From assembly GCA_945900945.1 (NCBI GenBank), contig CAMDKL010000001.1:62001-126000 (forward strand): DNA of 64,000 bases, written 5' to 3'. Made by a program: the position numbers and the translations under genes. Positions 44,471-53,849 of the stretch are shown here, piece by piece (position 1 is the stretch's first letter; each line of letters starts with the position of its first letter). The notes under the pieces were generated by a model. The model was given only the letters and a program-made list of their open reading frames with translations, was not told the DNA's origin and did no database searches. Origin of the DNA: Pirellula staleyi DSM 6068. Its GTDB lineage: Bacteria; Planctomycetota; Planctomycetia; Pirellulales; Pirellulaceae.

Positions 44471-44692
44471 ATGGCCAAAAAAGAAGAAGCATTCGAAGTC
44501 GAAGGAACGGTCACGCAAGCACTGGCGAACACACGGTTTCGTGTTCAATTGGAGACGGGATCTGAGGTATTGGCACACGTCGCAGGCAAGATGCGCAAAA
44601 ATTTTATTCGTATTGTGCCGGGAGATAAAGTTCGCGTCGAGCTCTCGCCGTATGACCTGACGAAAGGTCGCATTGTTTTTCGAGAACGATAA
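44471..44692 (+). CDS. infA: Translation initiation factor IF-1
   Basis: 73 aa, the usual length, with a single S1-like OB fold. Landmarks are [39 protein letters not shown] and [20 protein letters not shown]. It binds the A site of the 30S subunit during initiation. The gene stands alone, not in the usual ribosomal-protein operon, which is common in planctomycetes. Confidence 0.97.
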   Translation: MAKKEEAFEVEGTVTQALANTRFRVQLETGSEVLAHVAGKMRKNFIRIVPGDKVRVELSPYDLTKGRIVFRER

Positions 44693-44923
44693 GCTTCGGT
44701 TTTCAACGTTCCCTGGCAGTTTGGTAATGAAGCACTGTTCTATTTTAACGCAGTAGCCGGAAAACACCTATCTACGTTGTCGGACGAATCGTCTATAGTT
44801 AGCCTCGGATTCGTCGGCAATCTGCTAATTTCTGCCAAGGATTGGCGAGCCGCAGCGAATTGTTCTAGCCCAAAGTTTAGTCAATTCCGAGTTTATCAGT
44901 TCCGAGTCAATGGAGTTTTGTTC

Positions 44924-46612
44924 ATGAAATTTAGATGGTTATCTGCAGCGGTATGTACCGCCACCCTCGGGTTGGCGACTTTGAATTCACCAGACCAATG
45001 CATTGCTCAGGGTTCCAAGCCAAAAGCAGCGCCAGCGGCCGTTGCAAACGAAACAGACGATCGTGCCGTGGTAGTCGTTGCGATCAGCGCGATGGATTCC
45101 CTGATTCCCAACGTTCAGCACATCGCTCGCATGGTCGGTGCCGGGGCTGCGGCGGGCGGTATCTCCACTATTTTGAACCAATATGCTGGCGGACTTGATA
45201 GGACTCGCCCGCTGGGTGTTTTTTTGAACCTCGATGAAAACGGACAACCTGCTCCGATCGGCTGCTTGCCGATCGATGATCTAAAACAATTTTTCGACCA
45301 ACTCAGCGTGTTCGGTGAGGCCAACGATCTGGGTGACGGTCTGTACGAATTTAATTTCGGCAATCCGATCTACGCAAAAAAGGTCGGCAAATGGCTTTAT
45401 GTCGCACAGTCGGAAGACGCACTCTCGGATATTCCCGAAACGATGGGCGATGTCCTGCCCAAGATGATTCAAAAGTACGACGTTCGGGTTCAGGTCAATC
45501 CGCAAAACATACCCGATGAGGTCATCGACTTCATCGTCGGTCAGATGCAAGCCGGATTGGATCAGGGAATGGCCGCACAAGGAAACCTTGACGCGGAAGA
45601 TGCGGAATCGGCTCGTGCGACCTCCGAACAAATGATCGCTCAAATGCAAGAAGGCATAGAGGGTACAGAAAAGCTCGTGATTGGATTGGCTATTAACAAA
45701 GCAGAGAAGCGGACCGTTTTAGACTTCGGCTCCCAGTTCATGGCCGATTCCAAATATGCCAAGCAAATGGAAAAGATGAAAGCGAGCAAGACAGCGGTCG
45801 CTGGAATTCCTCAGGACGGTTCCATGATGGTACTGCAATCGTTCCAGCTAGTTGCTCCAGAAGAAATCGAGCAACTGGAAAAGACTCTCGATGCATCGCT
45901 TAAGGCAGCTTACAAGGCTATCGACGAAGGCGCCAAGGATTCCGCATCCGCTACTAAGGCAAAAGAGCTTATCGATAAAGCGGTTGATATCTTGATGGAG
46001 AGCGCCAAGCTTGGGAAAATGGAATCTGCCGTCGACGTTAGTGTCGAAAGCGCTTTGAACATCGTTGTTAGTGTTTCGGTTGCCGACGGTTCCAAAATCG
46101 AAGCCCTCGCAGGTGAAATCTCAGCCGAACTCGCCAAAGAAAATTCACCGGCACAGCTCAAAATTAACGCGGGCAAGCATGCTGGTTTCAATCTCCATAC
46201 GTTAGCGATCGCTTTGCCATCCAACGCAGCCGAAGCTGCCAAGAAGGTGTTTGGTAGCTCCGTCACGATAGCGATTGCAACCGGTCCCAAGGCAGTCCAC
46301 ATCTCTGTCGGCAAGAACTGCGATGCAGGCCTTAAAAGCGCGATTGATCGCGCTACATCCAAGCCCGCCGCGCCAGCGGAATTGGTTAAGATGCGTTTGG
46401 TTTTGTCCCAATTGTTGAATTACGTCCAATCCATTGAGCCAACCCCTATTTCCGAAGCGATGCTCAACGCTGCCTCGGCAGGATACGATCGTATCCTAAT
46501 CGATAGCCAGTCGATTGAACGCGGAATCGTCGTTCGCTTGTCATTGGAAGACGGCGTAATGAAAGCCATTGCGGCAGGTGTGAAGGCTGGTCAATCGGGT
46601 GGTGGTTTCTAA
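44924..46612 (+). CDS. Large secreted protein of unknown function
   Basis: 562 aa. A signal peptide (MKFRWLSAAVCTATLGLATL, ending near CIAQG) starts at ATG 44924; the longer frame from 44777 adds non-signal sequence. No catalytic motif was found. The body alternates strand-like stretches (LGVFLNLDENGQPAPIGCLP; GKWLYVAQSEDAL) with long Ala/Glu/Lys-rich helices (EQLEKTLDASLKAAYKAID), repeated twice, which recalls bacterial proteins with DUF3352-like repeats. It may be a periplasmic structural protein. The reading frame is clearly coding, with no overlap with neighbours. Confidence 0.75.
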   Translation: MKFRWLSAAVCTATLGLATLNSPDQCIAQGSKPKAAPAAVANETDDRAVVVVAISAMDSLIPNVQHIARMVGAGAAAGGISTILNQYAGGLDRTRPLGVFLNLDENGQPAPIGCLPIDDLKQFFDQLSVFGEANDLGDGLYEFNFGNPIYAKKVGKWLYVAQSEDALSDIPETMGDVLPKMIQKYDVRVQVNPQNIPDEVIDFIVGQMQAGLDQGMAAQGNLDAEDAESARATSEQMIAQMQEGIEGTEKLVIGLAINKAEKRTVLDFGSQFMADSKYAKQMEKMKASKTAVAGIPQDGSMMVLQSFQLVAPEEIEQLEKTLDASLKAAYKAIDEGAKDSASATKAKELIDKAVDILMESAKLGKMESAVDVSVESALNIVVSVSVADGSKIEALAGEISAELAKENSPAQLKINAGKHAGFNLHTLAIALPSNAAEAAKKVFGSSVTIAIATGPKAVHISVGKNCDAGLKSAIDRATSKPAAPAELVKMRLVLSQLLNYVQSIEPTPISEAMLNAASAGYDRILIDSQSIERGIVVRLSLEDGVMKAIAAGVKAGQSGGGF

Positions 46613-46654
46613 CACCAATACCTCGACGCGCGAGCTAGTGAAAAAACAAACGCC

Positions 46655-46716
46655 GGCACTCACTTTGCGGGTTTCGTGAACCGGCGGGCGCTAGCCCCGG
46701 GCCTGAATTCGCTGGC
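46655..46716 (+). repeat. Dispersed intergenic repeat, most complete copy
   Basis: GGCACTCACTTTGCGGGTTT at the left, CGTGAACCGGCGGGCGCTAG in the middle, then CCCCGGGCCTGAATTCGCTG. It begins 42 nt after the secreted-protein stop in the same sense. The remainder of the 857-nt gap to 47469 holds the hairpin at 47135 and no supported gene. Confidence 0.65.
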
Positions 46717-47134
46717 GTTTTTGATCCTCCGTTCACTCTGTTGCCTCCTGTAAAAAACAGGACAGGATCGAATCGCACATGAACAGGAGATAATGGATAA
46801 AACAGAGAGCGGATTCAATCTTTCTCAAATGAGGACATTTGCATTCAATTTGTGGCGAACGGTTTGCCCGAACAAATAGCGACAAATATTGCGATGGAAT
46901 TCCAAGACGAAGCGAGCGTTGCAACGTTGACACGCGGTCCGCTGCATGAAGCTTTTGCCGAGCCCATCAATCCAAAAAAGATCGTCCGTCGAACAGTGAT
47001 AGGAATCCCGATAAGAAAGGCGGCGAAAAAAAACCAAAATAATCAAGGTCAAGATCCTACCAGTTGCTCAAAGCGCAAAGGAGCAGCCAGCGCGTCTTCA
47101 ACACTAATAAATAGGGTTGCAACAAAAAGTAGCT

Positions 47135-47171
47135 CGGCACTCCGTGCCGAGAAAAACGGCACGGAGTGCCG
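47135..47171. repeat. Perfect 15-bp inverted repeat with 7-nt loop
   Basis: CGGCACTCCGTGCCG (47135-47149) and CGGCACGGAGTGCCG (47157-47171) pair perfectly around AGAAAAA. Each arm is nearly palindromic itself, so it can also form two small hairpins. It resembles REP-type repeat units. No T-run follows, so it is not a typical terminator. Confidence 0.55.
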
Positions 47172-47469
47172 TTCTACACTGTGGCCATCCCCAAATTTAG
47201 GACTTGAAGACGCTAGGGGAGATACACACTGCGTTTGCGATCGCCGGTGCCATGGCGGCTAATGCACATGGGCACAAGCGAACGACATCGGATGTCGATC
47301 ATCCTGTAAATCCATGTTCGTTTCTCCGGTTGTGTCAACGGGTGATGGTTATGCCAGTTTACTTATGTACAGGTGCTTCGCTGAGCGGTTTTTACCTTCA
47401 AAAACTGGACAAACTATCAATTCTCTCACTGGTGTTTCGGGCTTGTTGCGCATCTTGCTTTAGCCAGCC

Positions 47470-49773
47470 TTAGCGAGCGTCGGGTGCAATGGTCTGATCG
47501 AAACCGGACGTGGCAATCACGGAACTGTTGTTACGTGCGGCCGGTGGAACGGTGCCTGCATTAGCTGGACCGTTTTGAACATCGTTCGATTTCGCAAGCT
47601 CGCGTTCGTGGCGTCCCCACCAAGCTTCCGAATCGTCCTTAGTCCAACGCTTGGCGATAGCGCTGGCCTCTAGTAACTTGGATAAATCGCGAGCGGTCTG
47701 AGGACGCCTGGCACGCGTCTTCTCCAGGCAAGCCAAAAGCGCATTTTCGAGTCCTGCTGAAACGGCATGCCCAAGCCGTTGCGAGGGGGACTCTGGAACA
47801 CTAACAATGTGCTGCTGACAAAGCTCGCCGAGCGAGCCAGCTTGAAAAACCGTTTGTCCCGTCAGCAGAAAATAGCCTACAGCGCCGAGGGCGTAGAGAT
47901 CGCTGCGGCCGTCGACACCATCTGGCGTCTGAATCGACTCGGGGGACATGTAGAGCGGTGTTCCCGAAAACCCGCCCGATTGTTTCGATGAATCCACATC
48001 GTCGAGGGCTTTCACCAAGCCAAAGTCTAATACTTTGACGACATCCGATTCACCGCCTCGACGGTTTAACATGATGTTGGCAGGCTTGATGTCCCTATGC
48101 ACCAGGCCCAGTGAATGGGCTTCATAAAGCGAGCCACAAACCTGTTGGAGAATGTGGACAACGCGCGCTTCCGGTTGCGGACCATAACGATCGACCAGCG
48201 TTTGCAAATCGATCCCGTCGAGATATTCCATCGCATAATAGAATACTCCCTCCGGTGTGCGGCCGAAATCATAGATCGCAATCGTATTCGGGTGATTGAG
48301 TTTGCAAGTAATCTGAACTTCGCGTTCAAATCTTCCGATTGCGGCTTCGTTGATCTTATCCACCGCCAGCATCTTGATGGCAGTAGGTCTTCGGAGCATG
48401 GCGTGATGCCCTTTGTAGACGATCCCCATCGCTCCAGCTCCTAATCGCGTTTCGAGTCGATACTGTCCAAGCTGCTTGGCTTCGATGGCTGCCTTCTGGG
48501 CCTCACGCTGCAACTTCGCAACGACCATCATAAAGGCAAAGATGGCGACCGCGCTGACGACCAGCAAGGCATACAAGCCATAGAAAGACCAGTTGAGTAT
48601 CGTAAGCGGATGGAAGGCTTCTGCCGCGTCGATCTCGGCGATCAAACCAAGTTGGTATTTGGGTAGCCATGTCCAAGCTCCCACCGAAGGCGAACCTCGA
48701 TAATCAGCGTAACTCACCATTTTCACACCCGATGAACCACTCACCGCAGCAGCACAAATCTCGGTCAAAGGCAACTCAGCCCGGCGCACTTTGGGTCGAA
48801 AGCCTTTGGTCAGATCGCCACCCGGATTGCGCACTTGAACTTTGAGGATCGACGCCGAGTCCTCTTGGTCCGGCAACACACCCAAGAGCATCAACCGATC
48901 ATCGAAGCGACTATTGGAAACCATCAGCCCTTGCGAATTGACAGCGTAGGTCTCACCCGACTCGCCGAATCGCCCGAGTTGTAGAATCTGGGTAAACTCT
49001 TGCTCGGGGCGAATCCGCATCGCCAGTACGGCTACGACCTGCAGATTGTCATCTCGGATCGGAGCGCAAACAAACATGGTTGGCGTTTCGGTCCGCATAC
49101 GACCAGATCGGTCCTTGAGCATCGCTACGCTCGGAAACGGAACGCTGACTGTCGGCTCACCTTCCAATGCTTTAGTAAAAAACTTTTCATACTGAGGGAC
49201 GGTTTGCCCAATCAATGCTAAAGTGCGTGCAGCGATGATGCGTTGCTGCTTGTCGGCTACAACAAAGCCGACAAAATCATGTGACGACATGCTTGCCTCA
49301 AGCTCATCATTCAATACAGCTTGAAGCTCGGCTGCACTTGGAGAATTTTCAAGCGACGACTTGGAGACGATGGTTGTTCCGTCCAACGACGCAGGTAGCT
49401 TGCTGGCGGCTATTAACTGGACAACTGTTCTTCGGACCTGTTGGTCATTGGCCAGCGTCAGGGCGCTCGCCTCCTGAACCTTGAACCATTTTTCCAACAT
49501 CGCTCGCTCGACGTTGAGAAGCGTGGTGAGTTCTGATTGGAGGCTGTTTATCATCGTTCGATTGATAGAACTGCTTACAACGTATCCAGCGATGGATAGC
49601 ACGATCACAGCAATGATCGGCCACACCCAAAATTGTTTCGTGAGAAACTGCCGCGTCCGTCGAACGGTATTCCCTAGCGACGATTGACCAAAAGTCATGT
49701 GAGCCTGAGCCTGATCCAAAATCGATCGACTAGGCCGAAACCACTGCGAGAGCCAATTGAGCATAGAGAACAT
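47470..49773 (-). CDS. Transmembrane sensor serine/threonine protein kinase
   Basis: 767 aa. Membrane helices at about 47-70 and 396-418 bracket an extracytoplasmic region of about 325 residues that looks like a double Cache (PAS-like) sensor, with FTKALEGEPTVSVPF, MFVCAPIRDDNLQVVAVLAM and GRFGESGETYAVNSQGLMV. The cytoplasmic Hanks-type kinase domain (439-710) is complete: glycine loop GAGAMGIVY, Lys467, HRDIKPAN (catalytic Asp561), DFG at 583-585 and SGTPLYMSPE. This joins a chemoreceptor-type sensor to a eukaryotic-like kinase. It is monocistronic. The FHA protein at 5693 is the kind of partner that reads such kinases, but no direct link is shown. Confidence 0.92.
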   Translation of the reverse strand: MFSMLNWLSQWFRPSRSILDQAQAHMTFGQSSLGNTVRRTRQFLTKQFWVWPIIAVIVLSIAGYVVSSSINRTMINSLQSELTTLLNVERAMLEKWFKVQEASALTLANDQQVRRTVVQLIAASKLPASLDGTTIVSKSSLENSPSAAELQAVLNDELEASMSSHDFVGFVVADKQQRIIAARTLALIGQTVPQYEKFFTKALEGEPTVSVPFPSVAMLKDRSGRMRTETPTMFVCAPIRDDNLQVVAVLAMRIRPEQEFTQILQLGRFGESGETYAVNSQGLMVSNSRFDDRLMLLGVLPDQEDSASILKVQVRNPGGDLTKGFRPKVRRAELPLTEICAAAVSGSSGVKMVSYADYRGSPSVGAWTWLPKYQLGLIAEIDAAEAFHPLTILNWSFYGLYALLVVSAVAIFAFMMVVAKLQREAQKAAIEAKQLGQYRLETRLGAGAMGIVYKGHHAMLRRPTAIKMLAVDKINEAAIGRFEREVQITCKLNHPNTIAIYDFGRTPEGVFYYAMEYLDGIDLQTLVDRYGPQPEARVVHILQQVCGSLYEAHSLGLVHRDIKPANIMLNRRGGESDVVKVLDFGLVKALDDVDSSKQSGGFSGTPLYMSPESIQTPDGVDGRSDLYALGAVGYFLLTGQTVFQAGSLGELCQQHIVSVPESPSQRLGHAVSAGLENALLACLEKTRARRPQTARDLSKLLEASAIAKRWTKDDSEAWWGRHERELAKSNDVQNGPANAGTVPPAARNNSSVIATSGFDQTIAPDAR

Positions 49774-50020
49774 TTAAAAAAACCGTCATAACTCATCAAA
49801 AAGATCGGAGAACACGATTCTCTATACTAATTCGCGGCTTCTATTTTGAAACGCTTATTTTGAACGGAATCGAGCGAAAGAGGGCCTACTTCCTACTAGC
49901 CTACCCGTTTAAAGGCTCGTTTGCGTTTACCGGAACAATCGAGAATTTACAGTTCGAACTCTCGATATAAAAGTCGTCTGACAGGGCGAAGGACCGGATT
50001 CGCCCCGGATCTTCGCAACA

Positions 50021-50054
50021 GGTTTGGCGCTCTAAGGGCTAGGATCGCCAAACC
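50021..50054 (-). terminator. Inverted repeat behind the glycine-rich gene
   Basis: GGTTTGGCG (50021-50029) pairs exactly with CGCCAAACC (50046-50054) around a 16-nt loop, 27 nt beyond the stop of the minus-strand glycine-rich gene. It could end that transcript, although a T-run is missing. Nothing else was seen in the 307-nt gap 49774-50080. Confidence 0.35.
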
Positions 50055-50080
50055 GATTGCGTTCTTAGGGCACGAGCCGA

Positions 50081-51610
50081 TCACTGCTGATTCGTTGCAG
50101 TTTCTGGGTTCGTTAATCGCACTAGCAGCCATTGCTCAGTGCGTTCCTTTCCGAAGTGAATCAGGGCAGGAGCTTCGTCCTTGGTCAGGTTATAGAGACC
50201 TGTTTCGATGACATTTGTTTTATTGTCCCCCACCGTGAATGCAAACCGCTGTGTCTCCTTGTCAACAGAACCCTGTACTACTTGATTCTTTTTTGTAGCT
50301 GAATCTGTGTAGTTGCCTCGAATGATTCCTTGCTTGTTGACGGCGAGCTGAATCGTTACGTCGGACTTTGCTTGGTCTGTCTTCGTAAGTGCGAAAACAC
50401 CAAGAGGCAACCAATCTCCGTCGGCCGGTGCTTCGGCCTCGGCGCCCGTCTTAGCAAGATTGGTCGCTTGGTCGTAATACTCCTCGGCTGTACCGGCGCT
50501 GTCTCCGTTGATAAAAACGTTGTCGTCTTCGAACACAACGCTGTTACCGTAATCGTAGTAGACAGGTAGTTGTTCGCTGTATCCGCAAAAGCCGGACGCG
50601 GTTCCCCATGTAGAGGCGTTCCACAGGGCACCGGCAGTCAACCCGGCAGCAACCCATGCCCCTGGATATTGAGCGTTCCAGCCTCGTCCATAGATGCCCC
50701 AGTTGTTGTAGTTGCCTCGCACTGCAGCCGCAGCGGTGTAGCGTCCTGCGGGTGTTGAACGAATGAATCCCGCTCCGACACCGGCTGGGCCAGCGGTAAC
50801 CAATCCACCTCTGCCATTGCCGCCTGGGCCAACTGCGCCACGACCCGCAACGACTTGACCGCCAGGACCGACTGCGGCACCTCGGGCGGCAATCCCGCCT
50901 TCAGCCCCCCGAACGCCACCTGCTACGGCGACGCCACCCTGCGGACCAACGGCTGCCCCCTTACCTACTGTATTACCTTCAGGCCCAGTGACCGTTGCAC
51001 CGGCTGCCTTGCCACCGGCTGCACCTTGCTTCGAACCGTAGTTAACGTCAAAATCATTTCTACTGGAAGGCTTTTGGCTTGAACGAGACATGCTGCCTGC
51101 ACCTGAGTTAGCGTGGCTTAGGCCTTCATCGGATGGCAACCCAAGGAATCCGCTAAGCTGATTTTGGCTAGGTGCGCTGAATCGATTCCCTGCGCCACCT
51201 TGTGCAGCTGTGCCACGGTTTCCTGCCTCACCCGCGCCTGCGGCACCAGGACGTTGTGAATTTGATTGCGCAAAACCTCCTATGCCTCCAGCCCCGCCCT
51301 GTGGACGACTAAAACCGCCCTGTGAACGATTGAAACCGCCCGCGTTTCCAAAGTTACCTGCACCTGCACGTGACGCTCCGCTCATCCCGCCGCCACCACC
51401 ACCACCGAACGATGGTCCAGGACTCTGGCGAGCACCGCCAGAAAATCCACCGCCGCCACCGCGAGAAGCTCCGCCACCTCCGCCGCCACCTCCGCCGCCA
51501 CGCCCACCGCCTCCTCCGCCTCCTCCGCCGCGGCCAACGCCCCAGCAATCAGCCGATGGGGTAACAACAATCGCTAGACAAAGCACAATAAACAGAAAAC
51601 GTTTCGTCAT
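50081..51610 (-). CDS. Glycine-rich secreted cell-surface protein
   Basis: 509 aa. A signal peptide (FLFIVLCLAIVVTP) precedes a region of extreme glycine content (about residues 25-130, with runs of six to nine Gly) and a collagen-like G-x-x/AVGPGG segment (about 200-290). The C-terminal 180 residues are a conserved planctomycete module: YYDYGNSVVFEDDNVFINGD, then EEYYDQATNLAKTG, DWLPLGVFALTKTD and EQWLLVRL. Proteins of this type are annotated as surface proteins in Rhodopirellula-like genomes; the glycine region probably forms an extended or adhesive structure. The opposite strand yields a long Pro-rich frame that is only its shadow. Confidence 0.82.
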   Translation of the reverse strand: MTKRFLFIVLCLAIVVTPSADCWGVGRGGGGGGGGGRGGGGGGGGGGASRGGGGGFSGGARQSPGPSFGGGGGGGMSGASRAGAGNFGNAGGFNRSQGGFSRPQGGAGGIGGFAQSNSQRPGAAGAGEAGNRGTAAQGGAGNRFSAPSQNQLSGFLGLPSDEGLSHANSGAGSMSRSSQKPSSRNDFDVNYGSKQGAAGGKAAGATVTGPEGNTVGKGAAVGPQGGVAVAGGVRGAEGGIAARGAAVGPGGQVVAGRGAVGPGGNGRGGLVTAGPAGVGAGFIRSTPAGRYTAAAAVRGNYNNWGIYGRGWNAQYPGAWVAAGLTAGALWNASTWGTASGFCGYSEQLPVYYDYGNSVVFEDDNVFINGDSAGTAEEYYDQATNLAKTGAEAEAPADGDWLPLGVFALTKTDQAKSDVTIQLAVNKQGIIRGNYTDSATKKNQVVQGSVDKETQRFAFTVGDNKTNVIETGLYNLTKDEAPALIHFGKERTEQWLLVRLTNPETATNQQ

Positions 51611-51688
51611 TTGAGACTCCGAGAAAGGATTTTTTTATTTCAGTGGGTAGAACCGTTGGTTGTCAATCGTCGATCGCTGTACCTGGGA

Positions 51689-52651
51689 TCATTTGGCCGC
51701 TGGCTTGCGACGAATAACTACTTCGTCGGTATCCGGTAGTCGGACGTCGCCAATGGTTCGGTCCGTCGATTGCCAAACGTAAGCATTGCTATCCAAACGT
51801 TTGAGGACGTTCACAGCGGTTGTGGAAACGCTCTCGCCGGTGGTACCGCTTACCTTGGCTAGCCATCCGCCCTCGGTAGCAGACCAGATTCCGATTGCGT
51901 GCCCGCCATCGGCTGAGAAGTTCCAGGACTGCACGTGGTTTGCTTGCGAATTCCAACCGATGATTTGCAAGCCGGATGTCATCGTGCCGCCGATCTGAGT
52001 TGTCGTGTAGCTGCGCTCCACGAATTTCTTGTTAACTATCCACCGGCACTTCGAATCGGTCCGAGCTCCATTCTCCTCTAAAGTCCAATCACCAATTAGC
52101 CATTCAAGGTCATTCAGATCGTCGGACGGCGACGACGTGTCGACCAAAGTCTCACGCACCGAAGCCAACAGCCATTTTCCATCTACCTTGACATGCACCG
52201 CTGTGTACTTACTAATGCCGGAAGCCCCAGCCCACGCAGGTTCGACTACCGCTTGCCCATCTTCTATTGCCACGCTGTCGCTCAGCACTCGCACAGAATC
52301 GGTAACGAGTTGGAGCTTGGCGTCGGGTTGTGCTGCAAAGAGTTCGATGTAGATTTTTTCAATAGCATCTCTGCCAATAAAAGTCTGTCCGGTTTCGTCT
52401 ATGTATTCGCCTTCTTTTGTCCAAAACGCCGCAACGGCTTTTGCATCCCGTTTATTGACAGCGACAACGGATGCGGCGACCTCTTTTCGGATGGTCTCAA
52501 CAATCGCCTCTGCGGCGGTTTTCGCGGCAGGTGCTTTCGCAGCAGATGGGGCCGTCGATGGCGGCTGCGAATAGATCCAAGTGCAGGGAGTAATTCCCCA
52601 CAGAAACGCTAAACAAATGATCCGAAGGTTTTGCCGCACGACATTCTCCAC
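51689..52651 (-). CDS. SgcJ/SnoaL-type NTF2-like secreted protein
   Basis: 320 aa. A signal peptide (IICLAFLWGITPCTWIYSQ) and a Pro/Ala-rich linker precede an NTF2-like domain at about 45-170 (KRDAKAVAAFWTKEGEYIDE, then GRDAIEKIYIELFAAQPDAK, KVDGKWLLASVRETL). The C-terminal part (175-315) is a lipocalin-like or DUF1579-type barrel (WLIGDWTLEENGARTDSKC, GWNSQANHVQSWNFS). The two-domain exported form is frequent in planctomycetes; a binding or detoxifying role is possible but unproven. It lies 78 nt upstream of the glycine-rich gene on the same strand, so they may be co-transcribed. Confidence 0.8.
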   Translation of the reverse strand: MENVVRQNLRIICLAFLWGITPCTWIYSQPPSTAPSAAKAPAAKTAAEAIVETIRKEVAASVVAVNKRDAKAVAAFWTKEGEYIDETGQTFIGRDAIEKIYIELFAAQPDAKLQLVTDSVRVLSDSVAIEDGQAVVEPAWAGASGISKYTAVHVKVDGKWLLASVRETLVDTSSPSDDLNDLEWLIGDWTLEENGARTDSKCRWIVNKKFVERSYTTTQIGGTMTSGLQIIGWNSQANHVQSWNFSADGGHAIGIWSATEGGWLAKVSGTTGESVSTTAVNVLKRLDSNAYVWQSTDRTIGDVRLPDTDEVVIRRKPAAK

Positions 52652-52776
52652 ATAAAATGAGCAGCGCTTCCTTGCGAAACTAGTAATGGTTCAGGTCCAA
52701 ATATAGACAAACCGCGACGACCGTCAACGCACTTTTCGCAATTAACAACTTGGAATGGAAAATGATTCTCAGAGCT

Positions 52777-53429
52777 TCATTCCGTTTTCTGCGCGAGTTT
52801 CAAATAATGTTGGCGAAGAGTGGAAAGTACATTCTGAATAACTTCGGGATCCGCAGGAAGTTTAGGGGGTTTTTTCATTGACCGGTAATTCGCTCACTGT
52901 TCCAGCGTGTTTAGATTTGGAAACCGGCACGACGCCGTCGGAATCGCCGTCTCCAGGCATCCAACGTCCCGTCCCATAAATCGAGTGCATTCGAACGCGA
53001 CGATTAGGCGTTAAACAGTCGATCGCTTGGAGCAATTTGCTGTCGGGTTTTAGCATGTCGATGCTGGTGGGAACACGGCGTGTAAATTCTTCAGAGAATG
53101 CACCTGGATTGCCTTTGAGCAGTCGATCGTGCTCCGCTTTTAACTTACCGGGCTGCTCGATGAGGAGTGAGCCGATACTGCCGATGGCTCGTTGCGCCAA
53201 GGCGGAACCGCGATGCGGTGTTCCAATAAAGATGACCCTCGAAACGATCGGCGATGGCTTGAAGAAGACAGCTTCGGCGAAGGATTCTCGAATAGCGGGC
53301 AACATGACGACTTCCTCGAAAGCGATCGATGAATTCTGGTCTCGCCATGATCTCGTTGGCCATGTTCGCCCAGGTAAGTTGATCCGAGAGCAAACCGTGA
53401 ACGAATACACTCTGCCGATGGGAAGACAT
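52777..53429 (-). pseudogene. Decayed alpha/beta hydrolase (lipase/PGAP1-like) with deletion and frameshifts
   Basis: Three frames must be joined. The first (from 53429) has the oxyanion-side start SVFVHGLLSDQLTWANMANE. The second (to 52862) has the later part, VSRVIFIGTPHRGSALAQ and IYGTGRWMPGDGDSDGVVPV, with the usual Asp-Gly-Val-Val-Pro block. The third, entered at an AAAAAACCCCC run near 52866, gives LPADPEVIQNVLSTLRQHY to a stop at 52777. Between the first and second parts about 100 residues are missing, including the expected GHSMGG nucleophile elbow, so the enzyme cannot work. This looks like a gene in an advanced state of loss, next to an IS remnant. Confidence 0.75.
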
Positions 53430-53458
53430 CGGCAGCGTGTCGTCTTACCGCGACACGC

Positions 53459-53765
53459 TCATTTTGATTCCCAAACTTGATCCGTCTCAATGAGGTAGTT
53501 CCGTGTAGGGTTGAACTTCCTCATGCAAGCGACGATCGCGACTTTGGATTCTTTGCCCTTTGATTTCAGATGCGCGTAGAAGGCTTTGATCTTCGGGTTG
53601 AACCGAATTGCAACCAGCGTAGCCATGCATAGGATTGATCGCACATTGCCGCTGGGTTCCATGACGAACATCACGTTGGGACTTTCCAGTGCTAGGATCA
53701 AAAAGATCCAAATTCGATGAGGCGATATCAACACCAACATAAACTTTGACTTCCTGAATACTCAT
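53459..53765 (-). pseudogene. IS110-family transposase remnant
   Basis: The start (ATG 53765) gives VYVGVDIASSNLDLFDPSTG, the N-terminal DEDD-type catalytic start of IS110-family transposases. The end, in another frame, gives AIRFNPKIKAFYAHLKSKGK and ESKVAIVACMRKF, the typical C-terminal block. Intact transposases have about 300-400 residues; here only about 100 codons remain, so most of the middle is deleted and the frame is broken. No terminal repeats were identified. Confidence 0.75.
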
Positions 53766-53849
53766 TTCATCCCTTCCTCGTAATATTCGAGCTAACCCCT
53801 TTGGGCAGTTGCTCCTGAAACGGTTCGGGTTTAACAAGAGAACACAATC

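Noticed and set aside
46852..47262. 136-codon open frame in the gap before the kinase gene
   Set aside because: It has no recognisable motif or ribosome site and runs across the palindrome at 47135-47171. It looks like chance coding or debris.
51210..51614. Proline-rich open frame on the plus strand
   Set aside because: It is the antisense of the glycine-codon runs of the secreted protein at 50081-51610; GGN codons read backwards give NCC proline codons, and no start signal or family is seen.
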